From: Timema cristinae
Taxonomy: Eukaryota > Arthropoda > Insecta > Phasmatodea > Timematidae
NCBI GenBank assembly: GCA_039000515.1
Contig: JBCFYV010001001.1
Location: 13,195,373-13,259,372, forward strand
Direction of reading: 5' to 3'
DNA: 64,000 bases
The position numbers and the translations under genes were made by a program. Below the pieces are notes generated by a model. It had not been told where the DNA came from. It worked only from the letters and a program-made list of their open reading frames with translations, and did not search any database. Positions 1 to 11,479 of the stretch are shown one piece after another. How positions within the stretch are numbered: the first letter of the stretch is position 1; each line of letters begins with the position of its first letter.

Positions 1-290
1 ATCATTTGTTGGGGAAAAAACCTCCAGTTATCTATTGATCTTCGGATCCCCTTAAATTCAGTCATTTGCGAGCTTGGCGCCATAGACCACGCTTCCACCA
101 GTGCAGGAGATACTGGTAAAGTTATGTGTGGCACTGACGAAAATAATTGGCTATTTATATAAAGGTCTGTCCTTCTATTAAATTAATAAATATTTAGATG
201 AACAGTATAGCTTTAGGCGTGATGTTTTAGGTTGAGTAATTTTGTATGAAACTAGGAGTTTGAAGGGTGTGCATTATGTGACACATATTT

Positions 291-530
291 TTTAGCACCT
301 CGTCTTACTGATCGTTCGATTTATACGCTTAAGTGATAATTAAACTAATCCGTTAAGAATTAAGAAGGTTGAATTTAAAGGAAATGTACCCACATTTACG
401 TGGAGGTAGAGTGGCATTTAGGAAAAAAGCCTCAGTACAACCGACCGGGATTGAGGTATGATCTCTCCGTCTTCAGCAGTCTAGTCTAATGCGAGAGTAG
501 CGCATTAGACCATGAGACCACCAAAGTTGG
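291..530 (-). mobile_element. SINE-2 copy (tRNA-headed)
   Basis: On the minus strand this runs head to tail: tRNA-like head with a B-box-like stretch, a central block with TTTCCTAAA and a CCACGTAAAT motif, then the tail that reads as the GCGTATAA...AGTAAGACG module. Other copies with the same order of blocks occur more than twenty times in the window, which is the main evidence. This copy is diverged and no target-site duplication was identified. Confidence 0.75.
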
Positions 531-534
531 TGTA

Positions 535-1100
535 ACACATATTAAAACCAAAATTAAACATATTGTTTGCACAAGTTGTTTTATTTTGTTGTTGTTGTTG
601 TTGAATACGACACGAAATCTTGGACAAATTGAACCGTAAACTGTTTAGAAAAAAAAAAAAACTGTTAAGATGCAGGTTTGGATCCATATTTATTGGTGCA
701 ATAATTTATTCTGTTACATAGTTACACTCTTCTTTTTACTTGACTCTTAAATGTTTTGCATATATCACGAGAAAAAGTTGTACCAAACGACATTTAAACT
801 TTTATTCGTTGGTAAGTATTAGATTTACATTATTTTTAAAACTAGAGGGGAAAAAAACCAGACCAAACTAGGTTGTAACTTTCAAGGTTCTAGATTAAGG
901 TAGTTGGGAGAAATTTGTAAAAAAATTAATAATTAAAGGTCAAGTGTTTTATTGCGCGACTTGAGGTGAATCTTTTCTGCTTTTCATTTTCATTATAAAA
1001 TATTGTTTCCATAACTGAACAATACGATTACACACAGAAGTAAACAACGATATGAATAAGATAAATTATTATGAGATTGATGATTTAATAATACTGCAAA
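535..1100. other. no gene seen; AT-rich spacer
   Basis: AT-rich sequence with short homopolymer runs (A12 near 650, TTG repeats near 590). No coding signal and no match to the repeat families found elsewhere in the window. Confidence 0.5.
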
Positions 1101-1336
1101 CCGCCTCGATGGCGTAGTTGGATAACGCGCTAGTTTCGTATTAAGATAGAATGCCTAGGACGGGGAGTTCGAGGTTCAATACTGGGGCTGGTTTTTCCTA
1201 AATAGTTTTCCACTCTCTCTCCACGTAAATGAAGGTTCACTTCCTCTTAAGTCAACCTTCCCAATTCCTAATCCATTTAGCGTAGTTAGTACTTAAGCGT
1301 ATAACCCGAATGGTTAGTAAGACGCGATGCCAAAAT
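1101..1336 (+). mobile_element. SINE-2 copy, head type with GGCGTAGTTGG A box
   Basis: The head begins CGCCTCGATGGCGTAGTTGG (A box) and has a B-box-like GAGGTTCAATACT about 65 bases later. The central block (CCTAAATAGTTTTCCACTCT, CCACGTAAATG) and the 3' module (GCGTATAACCCGAATGG...TAAGACGCGATGCC) follow in the family order. It shares its head type with the copies at 11480 and 46400, which are on the minus strand. Nearly full length. Confidence 0.85.
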
Positions 1337-1499
1337 ACAAATAAATATGTAAATTACATTATTAAACAACGCGGCCATCGAAGCGGGCGAGTTTCCATAT
1401 TATCCGAGGTGGTAGGATAATTTATATTTCGTGAGACTTGTCTAGGAAATGATTCACATTAATGTGGGAGCAAAGGGAAAGCGAGAAAATATAAGTGTT

Positions 1500-1675
1500 T
1501 TTGATGTATTTACACAAAAAAAAAATTCAAAATAAGTAAAATACTGATCCTTTAGAAACATAGAGTTTAATTTTCTTCACATGGTGATATCAACAGTGTT
1601 TGAATATCTGTCAAGGGTGTCCTGAAATTTAATGACAACTTTTTCTCTTCATTTAAAAAGTTTCTCATCTAATGC
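1500..1675 (+). mobile_element. one-armed relative of the foldback MITE
   Basis: The stretch CATGGTGATATCAACAG...TTGAATATCTGTCAAGGGTG matches one arm of the palindromic elements at 45355-45717 and 26251-26643. The second, inverted arm is not present, so this is either a deleted copy or a fragment. A similar one-armed copy lies near 12.8 kb. Confidence 0.7.
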
Positions 1676-1811
1676 ACTGTGCTCATGGCAGATACTCAAC
1701 AATTTGTTTATATCATCACGGAGAAGAAAAAAAATTTAACTCTCTGTTTGTTCTGAAGCAATATTTTACTTATTTTGCCTACAAAAAATGTTGTTATAAA
1801 CACTACATAAA

Positions 1812-2104
1812 GGTGACCTGGTGGTCTATGGGTAAGGTGTCGGACTTCTGTGCTGGGGGTCCGGGGTTCAATACTAGGTCCCAGCACAGATTTATCTGAG
1901 TACCAAACCCTTCCTTCACCTCTGACAAGACGTGTATTAATCACAACTTGTGAATGTATGGAATGCCAGGCCTTTACCGTGGTTCAGATCCTACGTAAAC
2001 TGTAGGTCCTCCATTTCATCTCACAATCACTCTACCAATACACATCAGCGAAAGTGCAAATAACCCGAACGGGTAGTAAGACGCATTGCTTAGAATTAAT
2101 AATA
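1812..2104 (+). mobile_element. SINE-1 copy (tRNA-headed), near full length
   Basis: Head GGTGACCTGGTGGTCTATGG is an A-box-like start, followed by the B-box-like GGGGTTCAATACT. The body carries the family signature (ACCAAACCCTTCCTTCACCT, CTGTAGGTCC) and the tail ATAACCCGAACGGGTAGTAA ending in short AAT repeats. Relative to the copy at 16963 it has scattered substitutions plus an insertion near 1932 (TGTATTAATCACAACT) that the minus-strand copy at 3457 also carries. Confidence 0.88.
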
Positions 2105-2448
2105 CAAAGCCAGAGTATGAGTATATCTAAACCTTTATTTAAATACATTTCTAAAAAGATAAAAATTGAAAAGGTTCATTATAAGCTGAGGGATAAGAGT
2201 CTAACAAATATTAAATTGTATTTATAAATACATATTTTATATCTGTATTTGTATTATATAATAAAATATATTTAATACCATATTAACATAAAACTTAATC
2301 AAACATTAAATACTTTTTATCTAAAATTTAAATAATAGCTAGATAAATAATAGTAGGGTCTATAATAAACTCTTACAAGATTTTGAGTACTAAAACCTAG
2401 AATTCCTAGATAGATTTAATCAATTTTATATATAAAAAAAAGTATAAC

Positions 2449-2674
2449 ACCCGTTTCAGTGATCGATGTCTAATTCATCACTCTCGTGTTAAACTGGTCT
2501 GCTAAGGACGGGGAGAATGGGGTTCAAACCCTGGTCGGGTCTTATAATTGGTGGTTTTTCATAAATAATTTACCACGCAAATGCAGGTATATTACCTCCT
2601 AAATGCTTCCTTTATCTTCCATGCTCCATTAGAATAATTCTCATATATGCGTATAACTTGAACAGGTGGTGATA
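2449..2674 (+). mobile_element. SINE-2 copy, diverged
   Basis: Contains ACTCTCGTGTTAAACTGGTC, GACGGGGAGAATGGGGTTCA, the TGGTTTTTCATAAATAATTT block and a decayed 3' module (GCGTATAACTTGAACAGGTG). Its anticodon-region sequence resembles the copy at 46054, suggesting a shared subfamily. Confidence 0.78.
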
Positions 2675-2819
2675 AAAAAAAGAATAACATAAATATTGAT
2701 ATGTTCACTAACATTTTGAAACTGTTATACTGTACAAAATGGAGCAATTAGTTTTCAAATACAATGAAACTAACAGGAAACAAGTTTATTTTTGTGAACC
2801 ATATAGGCTATACGAACCG

Positions 2820-2975
2820 TCTGGGATAATCTCATATATTCATGAAGGTAGAATTTAAAATAAAGGTACCCACTTTTAGTTTCAAGGGAGAGTGAGGAAT
2901 CTATTTAGGAAAAGGGACTCAACTAAACCTAGCCGGGATTCGAAGCCCAACCCCCTTGCTAACGGATAATGAAAT
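2820..2975 (-). mobile_element. SINE-2 fragment
   Basis: Minus-strand central block only: GAATTTAAAATAAAGGTACC, then ATTTAGGAAAAGGGACTC and GCCGGGATTCGAAGCCC (reverse complement of the B-box region). Both ends are lost or too diverged to place. Confidence 0.6.
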
Positions 2976-3455
2976 AATCTATCATCCATAAAATATAAAT
3001 CTCTTTTTTTCCACATAAATGGCAAAAGTCACTAATCTTTTATGGCGTAAATACTGTACATAAATGTATTTATTACATAATTAGAACTAACTTTCTTAAC
3101 ATGCTGTGGAGGTCCTTAATTTTCCCGCCACAAAACATATCGACCGTGGACTTATTTGTAATGGTTTCATCTCACAAATCATCAATCAACGAGACATAAT
3201 ATCCTCCCTTCCCCCTCTTTCCTCAACCCATCAAATTTAACGTTTCACTCAATCTTTTCACATGAGCGCGACTTAAAAGTTCGTTTGTTTAGCCAACATC
3301 ACCGCCGTGAACTAAGAATAGTCCAATTTTCATACAAATAAACTATTATATTCTTTTATGTTCAACATTGATAATATTTTGCAATATTAGTTGTGCTATT
3401 GTTGAGTGTCTTTTCCATTATTTTATGTATTAATTTTATAAATTTATTTCTCTTA

Positions 3456-3456
<1 letters not shown>

Positions 3457-3505
<49 letters not shown>

Positions 3506-3785
3506 TAGCACCGCGTCTTACTTCCCATTCGTGTTATACGCACTTACGCTAATGTGTAATGGTAGGGTGATTGTAAGATGAAATGGAGGACCTACAGTTT
3601 AACGTGGGATCCGAACCACGGTGGAGGCCTGGCTTTTCCCACATTCACAAGTTGTGATTAATACACGCCTTGTCAGAGGTGAAGGAAGGGTTTGGTAATC
3701 AGATACATCTGTGTCGGGACCGAGGATTGAACCCTGAACTCCAGCACAGAAGTCTAACCCCTTACCCTTAGACAGCCAGGTCACC
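3457..3785 (-). mobile_element. SINE-1 copy with target-site duplication
   Basis: Starts on the plus strand with an (ATT)n run that is the reverse of the 3' tail, followed by the reverse complement of the whole SINE-1 body and head, ending near CAGCCAGGTCACC. It is flanked by ATTTCTCTTAAT at 3446-3457 and ATTTCTCTTCTTAAT at 3786-3800, which look like a target-site duplication with one 3-bp difference. Inferred to be a genuine retroposed insertion. Confidence 0.88.
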
Positions 3786-3834
3786 ATTTCTCTTCTTAAT
3801 CCAACAACCCGAAAGTTGGTTTGATGCGATTTTT

Positions 3835-4199
3835 ATCCAATCGTAGCTGGGCATGCACTCAGACTGGCTGGTCAGTGCTGCCCACACCATCTGGTAGGAA
3901 CCCCATGTACTAGGATAGTTCAAAAAAGTGTGGTAGTTCTCCATTGCCTTTTACACTGAATTTCTATGAGCGATCGTGAAAGGGCCTACCAATCTAGCCG
4001 GTAAAGGTATTTCCACATGCCTTCAAGGGTTCTTTTACATGCCACTATTGACAAGGGATAGACGGATTTACTTTCCCTTTGAAGGAAGTTGTGCTATGGT
4101 TTTTTATCGCTCGAAAAAATCTGTTAACCATGGCTGGGTTTAAACCCACGAACATCGGGTCCTGAGGCAAGCACTTTACCCCAAGACCACCGAGGTAGA
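3835..4199 (-). mobile_element. SINE-3 copy (tRNA-headed)
   Basis: Read on the minus strand, the head CCTCGGTGGTCTTGGGGTAA and GTGGGTTTAAACCCAGCC form A-box and B-box-like stretches, followed by a roughly 280-base body. The body aligns with the plus-strand copy at 29324 through GTAAAAGAACCCTTGAAGGC and AAATACCTTTACCGG. The long body distinguishes this group from SINE-1 and SINE-2. Confidence 0.8.
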
Positions 4200-4399
4200 C
4201 ATATACTTTCTATATTTTCAGATTACCGCCTTTTTTAACTTTAATTACTTTTGTTAGGATAGTTAGTAGTAAATATGCTAAATTATGTTCTTACGCGGCA
4301 TTTGGTCACCAGTTCTTAAACATGTTGGTCTATAAATGAAACTTGGATCACCACCATGGTTCGAACCCAATCTCATTATTGGTTAATCTACCAGTACGA

Positions 4400-5400
4400 C
4401 GTAAACTAATATCCTAATAAATGCTTTATTATATTTATTTTATATAATTTCATGGGATGTGATTGTTAATCGTGTTCAGGAGCGCACACACGAGGGGTGT
4501 CCAGTGGGTTCGGACCTCTCCTGGCGAACATGAAGTAGCCTATAAATAAAATATTAAATAAAAAGCAATGATTTATCAATATCAAATCACATTGAAGCAG
4601 TGGTTCAAAATAACCCAATGCCTCAATACAGACTGTGTATATATAGCCTCATTAAGTAATTTGTAATTTGTTCAATAGTATGAGTCTTATATGAGTAATT
4701 GATTGGATTGACTATTGACTTGTAGCCTCTATATTGTAGAATCCCCCCCCCCAAGAAGAACTCGTCCCATGACAGCTCTAGCCTCTAGGTAGGCTCTCTG
4801 GAACAACTAAAATTAGCAGTTTTAGGTACTCGTCTTTTATTTAATCTCATTAAATTACGAATATTTCTTAAATCCTCAAACCCAAAAACAGCATTTTTTT
4901 AGGTATTTATATTATCTATCAAAAGTGACGAAATAAGATCACTTGACTTGACATATATAAATACGTGAAAGTAGATCTCGTAACTTCACTTCCTGTGAAG
5001 ATTGGGTTGTTGGTAATACTTTCTCCACCTGTGTGTGTTTGTTTCATCCAATAGATATGGAGAGTAGATGTGGAAGAGATTAGTGTAAGATACTCACTCA
5101 CTCACTCGTGGTGTATGAAATGCTGTGATCCACGAAGAAATGGGTGGGGTGAAACAAGGGGGAGGGCATGTTTAGTAGAGGGGTGGGTGGGGTGGGTGGG
5201 TGGGTAGTAAGGCGTTTGAGGGTGGAGGGACGGAGGTCCGGGTTCACTAGACAACTTGATGAAGACAGGCTGACATAACATGGGAGGAGGTAAAAAATAA
5301 AACACAAGAACCAGCGGGCAAAACTCTTTAAATACCTTCCTTCTTGCTCAAGTACATGCCAGGGTATTGTACGCGCAGTATGAGAATGACCCACATAGGT
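4400..5400. other. no gene seen; low-complexity G-rich patch
   Basis: Mostly AT-rich single-copy-looking sequence. A GGGTGGGTGG-type G-rich patch lies at about 5150-5240 and a C10 run near 4743. Open frames here are short, proline-rich translations of the G-rich patch and show no family resemblance. Confidence 0.5.
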
Positions 5401-5404
5401 GGGC

Positions 5405-5600
5405 ACGCAGTCTTGATCGTCAAGCTCATATGGTTCTGGTTTACCAGCTGATGGGGAGGTCAATGTTCTAATCCCAGTCAAGTGTACTGAAAATGGCCTC
5501 TCCCGAATCGTTTCTCATTTTACCTCCACGCCAATTTGGGTATATTTGTTTAATCCTATTGTGTAATTAAAGTATCTTTGGTGGGTAGTAGGGTAAGTAA
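5405..5600 (+). mobile_element. degenerate SINE-2-like copy
   Basis: Weak resemblance in order: GATGGGGAGGTCAATGTTCT, CCCAGTCAAGTGTACTGA, TTACCTCCACGCCAATTTGG. The 3' module is barely recognisable (GGTGGGTAGTAGGGTAAG). Placement rests on the CAGTCxxGTGTACTGA and CTCCACGC...AATTTGGG blocks shared with better copies. Confidence 0.5.
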
Positions 5601-5634
5601 GTCATGGTAGAAAAAGAAATACTAAAGTTGCGAT

Positions 5635-6175
5635 TATCCGGCCCTCCGTATTATCCGGCTTGGTTCTCGGCGTTAACAGGCGCGTTTTAAAATAAATAAA
5701 CTGGTACGTATTCACTAATAATTAATAAAAGAAAAATCGATCGCAAAACGCCTTACAACTGTTCAATTGTATACAGCAAAGCATAACTGCTATGCGTGCG
5801 GTTTGAGTATAATACAGTTCTATTGCAGTTACATACGCTTAGTCGGTGTAGATAGCAGCACTGTTTTGATTTGGCTGAAAACAGAATCTGTGTCATGGGA
5901 GGTGTTGATAGCAGCACTGTTTGGATTTAGCTGGAAACAGAAGCTGTGTCAAGGGAGGTGTAGATAGCAGCACTTTTTTGATTTGGCTGGAACAGAATCT
6001 GTGTCAACGTAGGTGTGATAGAGCATTTTTTTATTTGGCTCGAAACAGAATCTGTGTCAAGAGATAACTGCGCAATGAATAGCTATATATAGCAAAACCA
6101 TACTGAAAATTATCTACAGTCGAATTCCGTACTATCCGGCTTTTTCGTTATCTGGCCCTGAATAACGTCACTTTA
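5635..6175. mobile_element. possible non-autonomous element with TATCCGGC ends
   Basis: CCGTATTATCCGGCTTGGTT near 5647 and CCGTACTATCCGGCTTTTTC near 6127 are related sequences in the same orientation on either side of a 56-bp tandem array. The second, beginning CAGTCGAATTCCGTACTATC, resembles termini of pogo/Tigger-type elements from general knowledge. Because the two copies are direct rather than inverted, a single intact element is not demonstrated. Confidence 0.3.
5851..6063 (+). repeat. 56-bp tandem repeat, about four units
   Basis: Units start at about 5851, 5907, 5963 and 6017, each beginning GATAGCAGCACT (the fourth decayed) and containing TTTGGCTGGAAACAGAATCT and GTGTCAAGGGAGGTGT. 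The fourth unit has lost a few bases. Confidence 0.88.
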
Positions 6176-7090
6176 GGCAAAATAATTGCGACTCTAATGT
6201 AAATTGTATCACACAATCTTACAAACTTTCTTATTCTATGTGTGTTATAGCTTTGAACAAAATTAAAAAACAAAAAAATACAGCAATCTATCCTTTAAGT
6301 TTGCCTCAGAGAAACAAAACATACCACCTTGTTAATCACAATAAAGATTCTTCATATTTATAATTTCATCATAATCATCCTCATCATTAATTAATATAAA
6401 TATATTTATGAAGATTACTTAATATCCTAAAAAAAAGTGTATTGCTCGAACGGATAGTATGACGTGATGCTGGAAAAAAAAAGGAACTTTGTTTGGCAGT
6501 AATAGTGATAATTGAATTCATTTTATTCCCGATCATTTATTGCGCTTAACTTAATACTTTTGGACGTACACCTAAATATCACCATCGAATCACTTTGATG
6601 ACTTTAAAATTTAGTGAAACAGTGAGAAGAATAAGTTAAAGTGTTGTAACTTACAAAACAATAATTTAATCTAAAAATAAAATATATTTTTATAAAATTA
6701 TTTATCAATGCAGGAAATGTTCTGATTCAACGATAGATATATTTTAGCAAAATATATCGAAAATTTAAGTAGTTAATTACACAAACACCATCAAAGGCCT
6801 TCTTCTAACGACCACACGATACTTAGTTCATTCTCATCTCTTCATGGCTATTAAAATATAGGCTAACCTAATGTTCTTTAACGGACCTAGAAACTAAAGC
6901 GAATCTTCTTTTGACTACACCGACAATGAAACACCAGCTTCGCCTACACCCACTAATCCCTCGAATTATCGATGATATTTACAATATGTTACAATTGAAA
7001 ATAAATATTATTCACATGGTTCCACTTCCAGTCGGTATTTATGAAACTTTTAAATGCAATTATGAAGTAATTAAAAATATATTGAATTAT
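6175..7090. other. no gene seen; contains a short SINE tail relic
   Basis: AT-rich. A fragment reading GCTCGAACGGATAGTATGAC at about 6444-6463 is a decayed copy of the SINE-1/SINE-2 3' module. Nothing else recognisable. Confidence 0.5.
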
Positions 7091-7470
7091 TTCGTTTTAT
7101 CCATCCACCAAACCATCTGCTCATCCACCTTTCCATCCAAACACCCATCTACCCACTTATCCACTCACCCATTAATCCATCCATCAACCCACACATTAAT
7201 CCAACCATCCACCCACTCATTAATCCATCCACCCAGCCTCCATCTAGCCATTAATACATCATTCCAACCATCCACCCACTAATTCATTCATCCATACATC
7301 CACCCACTCATTAATCCAGCCATCGATGCTCCATTCATACATCCACTACTCTATCCTTCCATACATTCACTGATTCATTAATCCTTCCATCCATACACCC
7401 ATCCACTCCCCCATTCGGTATCCACCCCACCCATTCATTCATTCATTCATTCATTCATGCATCCACCAGT
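7090..7470 (+). repeat. CCAT-rich degenerate minisatellite
   Basis: Long run of imperfect CCATCCAC/CATTCATT-type units (ATTAATCCATCCACCCACT recurs at irregular spacing), ending in a purer ATTC stretch at about 7434-7456. The 123-residue open frame across its 5' part, rich in His, Pro, Ser and Thr, is a by-product of the repeat. Confidence 0.85.
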
Positions 7471-7599
7471 CCATCACTCGATACCCCTCCCTCTTTCTAT
7501 CATTATCTTTCTCTCCTATATAAAATACGAGTATATGAAAGCAACTCATTTTGTATTTGTATTTATAACCTAACCAATATGTATATAAAGAAAAGTCTA

Positions 7600-7705
7600 T
7601 TTTATTAAGAAATGTCCCCGCACTTACTCAAAGGGAGAGGGAGAATAAATTTAGGAAAAACTACACCCAAATCACATTTTCCGTTATTCAAACCCCGATG
7701 AACTA
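7600..7705 (-). mobile_element. SINE-2 fragment
   Basis: Minus-strand central block (CGCACTTACTCAAAGGGAGA, TTTAGGAAAAACTACACCC, ATTCAAACCCCGAT). Abuts the SINE-5 copy immediately to its right. Confidence 0.5.
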
Positions 7706-7707
7706 AC

Positions 7708-7981
7708 GGCCGCCATCTGCTGGCAAAGAGAGTGCCAACTTTTTCGGATAGAGGGTTTCATGTTGTCAGCGGAAAAAAAATCGCGCAACCATTAATCTCA
7801 GTTTTTTTATACCAGAGCAACTACTATTTCATTCAAGGTGCTTCTCATTTATTCTCATGAGTTCGAGTTGGCCTCATTCTTGACCCACTGTTTCACAGAA
7901 AAATCTTGAAGTAATGGGGATCGAACGCGGGATTTCTGGGTCCATAGCCAGGAATTCTTACTAATAGACCACAGAGACGGT
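7708..7981 (-). mobile_element. SINE-5 copy (tRNA-headed)
   Basis: Minus-strand head reads GTCTCTGTGGTCTATTAGTA (A-box-like) and CGTTCGATCCCCATTACTTC (B box). The rest (CCACTGTTTCACAGAAA, GAGTTGGCCTCATTCTTGAC, TGCTGGCAAAGAG, TAGAGGGTTTCATGTTGTCA) aligns with the copy at the window's right edge (63806-64000), which is also minus-strand. Confidence 0.8.
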
Positions 7982-7984
7982 ATA

Positions 7985-9395
7985 ATTCAGAAGAATACTG
8001 CTTAAAAATTAGTAATAAATACGTAAAAGGGTCAACAAAATAAGACATAATAATTTTAACTAAACTTAAAACAAAGATTTCCTTACCAACCCTTGTAAAT
8101 CAATGTGCTGTCCAAGAGTACCTGTATTGTTCTTTCAAAACACGTGCTCTCATTCGTTACAGCTCGTATAAATCTTCAAAACCCTTACAATAGCAATCGC
8201 GAGTGGAACGAATGCAGTAAATATATTCCATAACTCCCAATTAGATACAAGTATGTACGAGAGACCAACATGGCATCCTAAATTATTGATATTCACGAGT
8301 ACGGTTAGGATCTTAGTCAGAATAACGTTATGGGGTGCGGTTTTTTTTATTTTTCTCGTTATTATTATTTTTTTATTTCTGTCTAAAAATTATTCAAACA
8401 TCTCAATCTGGATTCGTTAGCTTGGTATGTATGTGTGTGTTCGCGTGTGTTTACGTGTGGGTGGAGAGGTAAGAGAGTGGATATTATATATATATATAAA
8501 GGAGAGCTATTCGTTTTGAAAAGAGATAGAGGGAAGGGGGAGGAGGCAGGGCTAGTTTTGATGAAGAGGAATGGCCCGAGAATACATGTTCCCACAGAAC
8601 GTAAGAGGTTAAGAGGTCCAAAACCTCATGTTACCAACACAACGAGAAGAACGGCGCACTCTTGCACTGTGTTCGAGGATTTAGATCACGGTCAAAGGGA
8701 CGATTAATATGCATAATTTCAATGTAACACAGTACCAGTGTGTTATGATCCAGAACAAAGCAGGTAACTTTTACAAAATTTAAATGGAAACACGATTAAA
8801 TTTAATATATTTTTCTTTTTTTTTAAAAAAACCAACCAATGCACAATTAAACAACTATAGTAAATTTTTCATGGGAACAACCTTATCTGATTGCAATAAG
8901 AGTTACTAAATCTACTTCACATATTCATACATCAAGTCATGTGATCTGAAACTAATTTTGGAGAGAAATCTATTAATAGTAGGCTAAAATATATTTTAGT
9001 AACACTAATCAATTTTGGCTTCAAAATGTTATTTGTATTTTTAAATTAGTTCATATTTGGCATAATAGTTCTTAAAATTAATATATACTTACAATCATAA
9101 GAAGTATAATTAAGAAAGGCAAAAAATAAATCAAACAAAACATTACTAACCAAAAAACAACATATCAGATTATATATTTAAAAAAAATCATCTATAACTT
9201 TCATAGAAGTTTGAAGAACACAAACTTTCGTTAGACTTTCAAACTGCCGTGGAAAAATCCACCAACTAAAATTTAATAAAAATAGTGACCTTTATTATAG
9301 GATTAAGAGCATCCATTCGAGATAGCAGTTAAGATGTTAGCAACTAAGCTTACCTAACCTTAATTCCTTCAATTTTGTATAACTTAATCTTAATA
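7985..9395. other. no gene seen; GT, AT and purine-rich patch inside
   Basis: Contains a GT-rich stretch (8427-8460), (TA)n at about 8485-8499 and a G/A-rich stretch to 8560. The overlapping open frames on both strands at 8383-8707 reflect this composition; no domain is recognisable. Confidence 0.5.
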
Positions 9396-9424
9396 GTTTT
9401 ACCTGTTGTTCTCAATGTCTGTGA

Positions 9425-9760
9425 AACATCTTCTACTAACTAAGAAAAATTGAAGGTCCTCGAAAACAAGGTGATTTGGAATATATTTGGGCCAAAACAG
9501 TGACGAACAGCCTAGGGAGTTGAGGAGGTTACATAATGATGAGTTACAAATCCTGTACACATTACAAGACATTATTATGATCAGAAAATCACGCAGTTTA
9601 TGGTGTGCAGAACTTGCAGCGTGATTGGAGTAATCTAGAGAAATGTTAAAGGGTCTGAATGGCAAACCCAGTGAGGAGAGACCATTGAGAAGACTTATAC
9701 TCAGATGGGAGGATAGCAATAGAATGAACCTGAAAATGATAGGGTGTAATGAGGGTTAAA
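9425..9760 (+). pseudogene. non-LTR retrotransposon C-terminal remnant
   Basis: Plus-strand translation with frame interruptions gives LRRLHNDELQILYTLQDI, then SREMLKGLNGKPSEERPLRR and RWEDSNRMNLKMIGCNEG. This matches the end of the non-LTR ORF found in many arthropods, whose typical form is a NEEL..LY block, an R(L/R)RWAGH block and a (R)PLGRPRRRWEDNIRMDL motif. Stops interrupt the copy. It breaks off just after CNEG, exactly where the tandem arrays at 32.4, 38.9 and 48.9 kb begin to repeat. Retrotransposition function is lost; it is a fossil. Confidence 0.72.
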
Positions 9761-9789
9761 GATGGAGCTATGGGGCCCATCCCCCACGT

Positions 9790-10025
9790 TCACCTTACAC
9801 GTCCTATGCCCTTACGGACTATCTAAATTTATATACACTAGTGGGGTAGATACAGTAAGTTATTATTTAGAGGAAGTTTACCCCAATTTGCACGGAAGTA
9901 GAGGGTCAAACCATTTAAGAAATGATTACTCTCAAGGCATCAAGCCAAAATTTAAACCCCAGCCTCTCAGTGACTGGAAAACTAAAATTGATGTTCAAAC
10001 CACGTGCCCACCAATGTGGTTATCA
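9790..10025 (-). mobile_element. SINE-2 copy, diverged
   Basis: Minus orientation. Recognisable parts are TTAGAGGAAGTTTACCCCAA, TTTGCACGGAAGTAGAGGG, CCATTTAAGAAATGATTACT and a decayed head with TCAAACCACGTGCCCACCAA. An 93-codon open frame here is incidental. Confidence 0.6.
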
Positions 10026-10134
10026 AATATCTATTGGTATTAGTTTAGAGCATTTTGTTTTCTAGTTTATTGGCTCCAATGTACTCATAAACATGAAGAT
10101 TGATTACTAAGCCAATAAATAAGAAAATATAAAT

Positions 10135-10285
10135 AGTTTTCCACTTTCCCTGTACGCAAATTCGGGTGAACTTCATCTAAATTGAGCCTTACTAATCCCT
10201 AGCCCATTAGTGCAATGAGTACATAGAAGTTTAACCTAAACAGGTAGTAAGACATGGTGCTAAAATATATATATATATATATATT
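10135..10285 (+). mobile_element. SINE-2 3' half with (AT)n
   Basis: Begins in the central block (ATAGTTTTCCACTTTCCCTG) and runs through CTAGCCCATTAGTGCAATGA and the 3' module (CAGGTAGTAAGACATGGTGC) into a (TA)10-like run at 10266-10284. The head is missing. The nearest minus-strand copy ends about 110 bases to the left. Confidence 0.75.
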
Positions 10286-10289
10286 CTAA

Positions 10290-11475
10290 AGTTTGGACTC
10301 GAACTACATGGTCTGAGTTGATTTACGTGAAATGTTAAAAGTATAAAATAAACTTAAATAAGTTTAAAAAAATGTCTTTGTTGCTTAACACAATATCAAA
10401 AATACCCTTTTTACATTGTTAATTACTTAATACCTCTATAGATATGGCTTACTAGTACAAAATAAATGGTGTGAAGTTTTTATCTAGCAATTATATGTTA
10501 AACACTAGTAATTATAACCATTTATTAGTTACAATTAAGTAAAAATTACTTATATAGGAACAAGGCAAAAGTATTGAGCTAAAGTATATATATATATTTT
10601 TTTTAAGTATTATGATAATTGACAAGAGTATTTTTTTTAAATATAGTGATATTTACTGTCCTAAAACAGAAATAAATCGTTTTTATATTCTTATTATTAT
10701 AAATGATTAACTTGATAGATTTAATCAGAAATTGTTATAATTATAAAATCACTTATATTTTAGGTATATCCTGGTCCGATTCAATATAAAAAAACTTACT
10801 TTTATATGTGTGCAAAATTGAAACATATCTCAATCTACAGATTAAACTTAATCGCTTACCGCAGAAAAATAAATCCTACTAGACATGATTTTATTAATTA
10901 ATTTAGACAGTGGACATGATCACTTTATGTAACCAGCTACTTCACCTGTAGCCACGAGTTTTCCTAACTCGTATCAAGTGTTCGAGTGGTTTGGGAAAGT
11001 AATGGTGGTATGTTTTGGCATGCTTCAATAAGCTGCCAAATTGAGCGTGGCTGAACTAAACGGTGTGTCTGTTGCTTAAAATCACACCATACGCTTCAAC
11101 CTGCAACGGACCGTGGCCAATCAAGAGTTCAATCGAAGCCCGCGTTGTTGAGTTACTACGTTTCGTAGTATATTTGCCTTCCTGCTTGGTTATCTTTACC
11201 CCCATAGTTGCTCAATTTAAACATTTTGTTTCGGACGAACTCTTCTAAAAAGAACTCAAAACAGAATTATTATTATTATTCTGGTTATAAGAAAAAAAGT
11301 TGAGAAATATGTTTTAGCTATCTCCATACTTAAAATCTTACTGGAGTAGTCAATTAGAAAATACACCTACATCCATGTTCGTGGGCTCTAAAGCAGTGTT
11401 TTTCAAACTACTTCATGTTTTGATCCGAATTTGTGTCTTTTTGAGGCAATCGCAAACCTTTGATATCCTAAAAAA
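10290..11475. other. no gene seen; AT-rich
   Basis: AT-rich with (TA)n near 10588. The 61-codon open frame at 11063-11248 has unremarkable composition and no recognisable motif; left unannotated. Confidence 0.5.
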
Positions 11476-11479
11476 AATG

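Noticed and set aside
4310..4400. Further tRNA-like head on the minus strand
   Set aside because: CCACCATGGTTCGAACCCAA resembles a B-box region, but no A box or family body could be placed with confidence.
6911..7282. His/Pro/Thr-rich 123-codon protein
   Set aside because: Its C-terminal half is the CCAT-rich minisatellite and the N-terminal half has no recognised domain.
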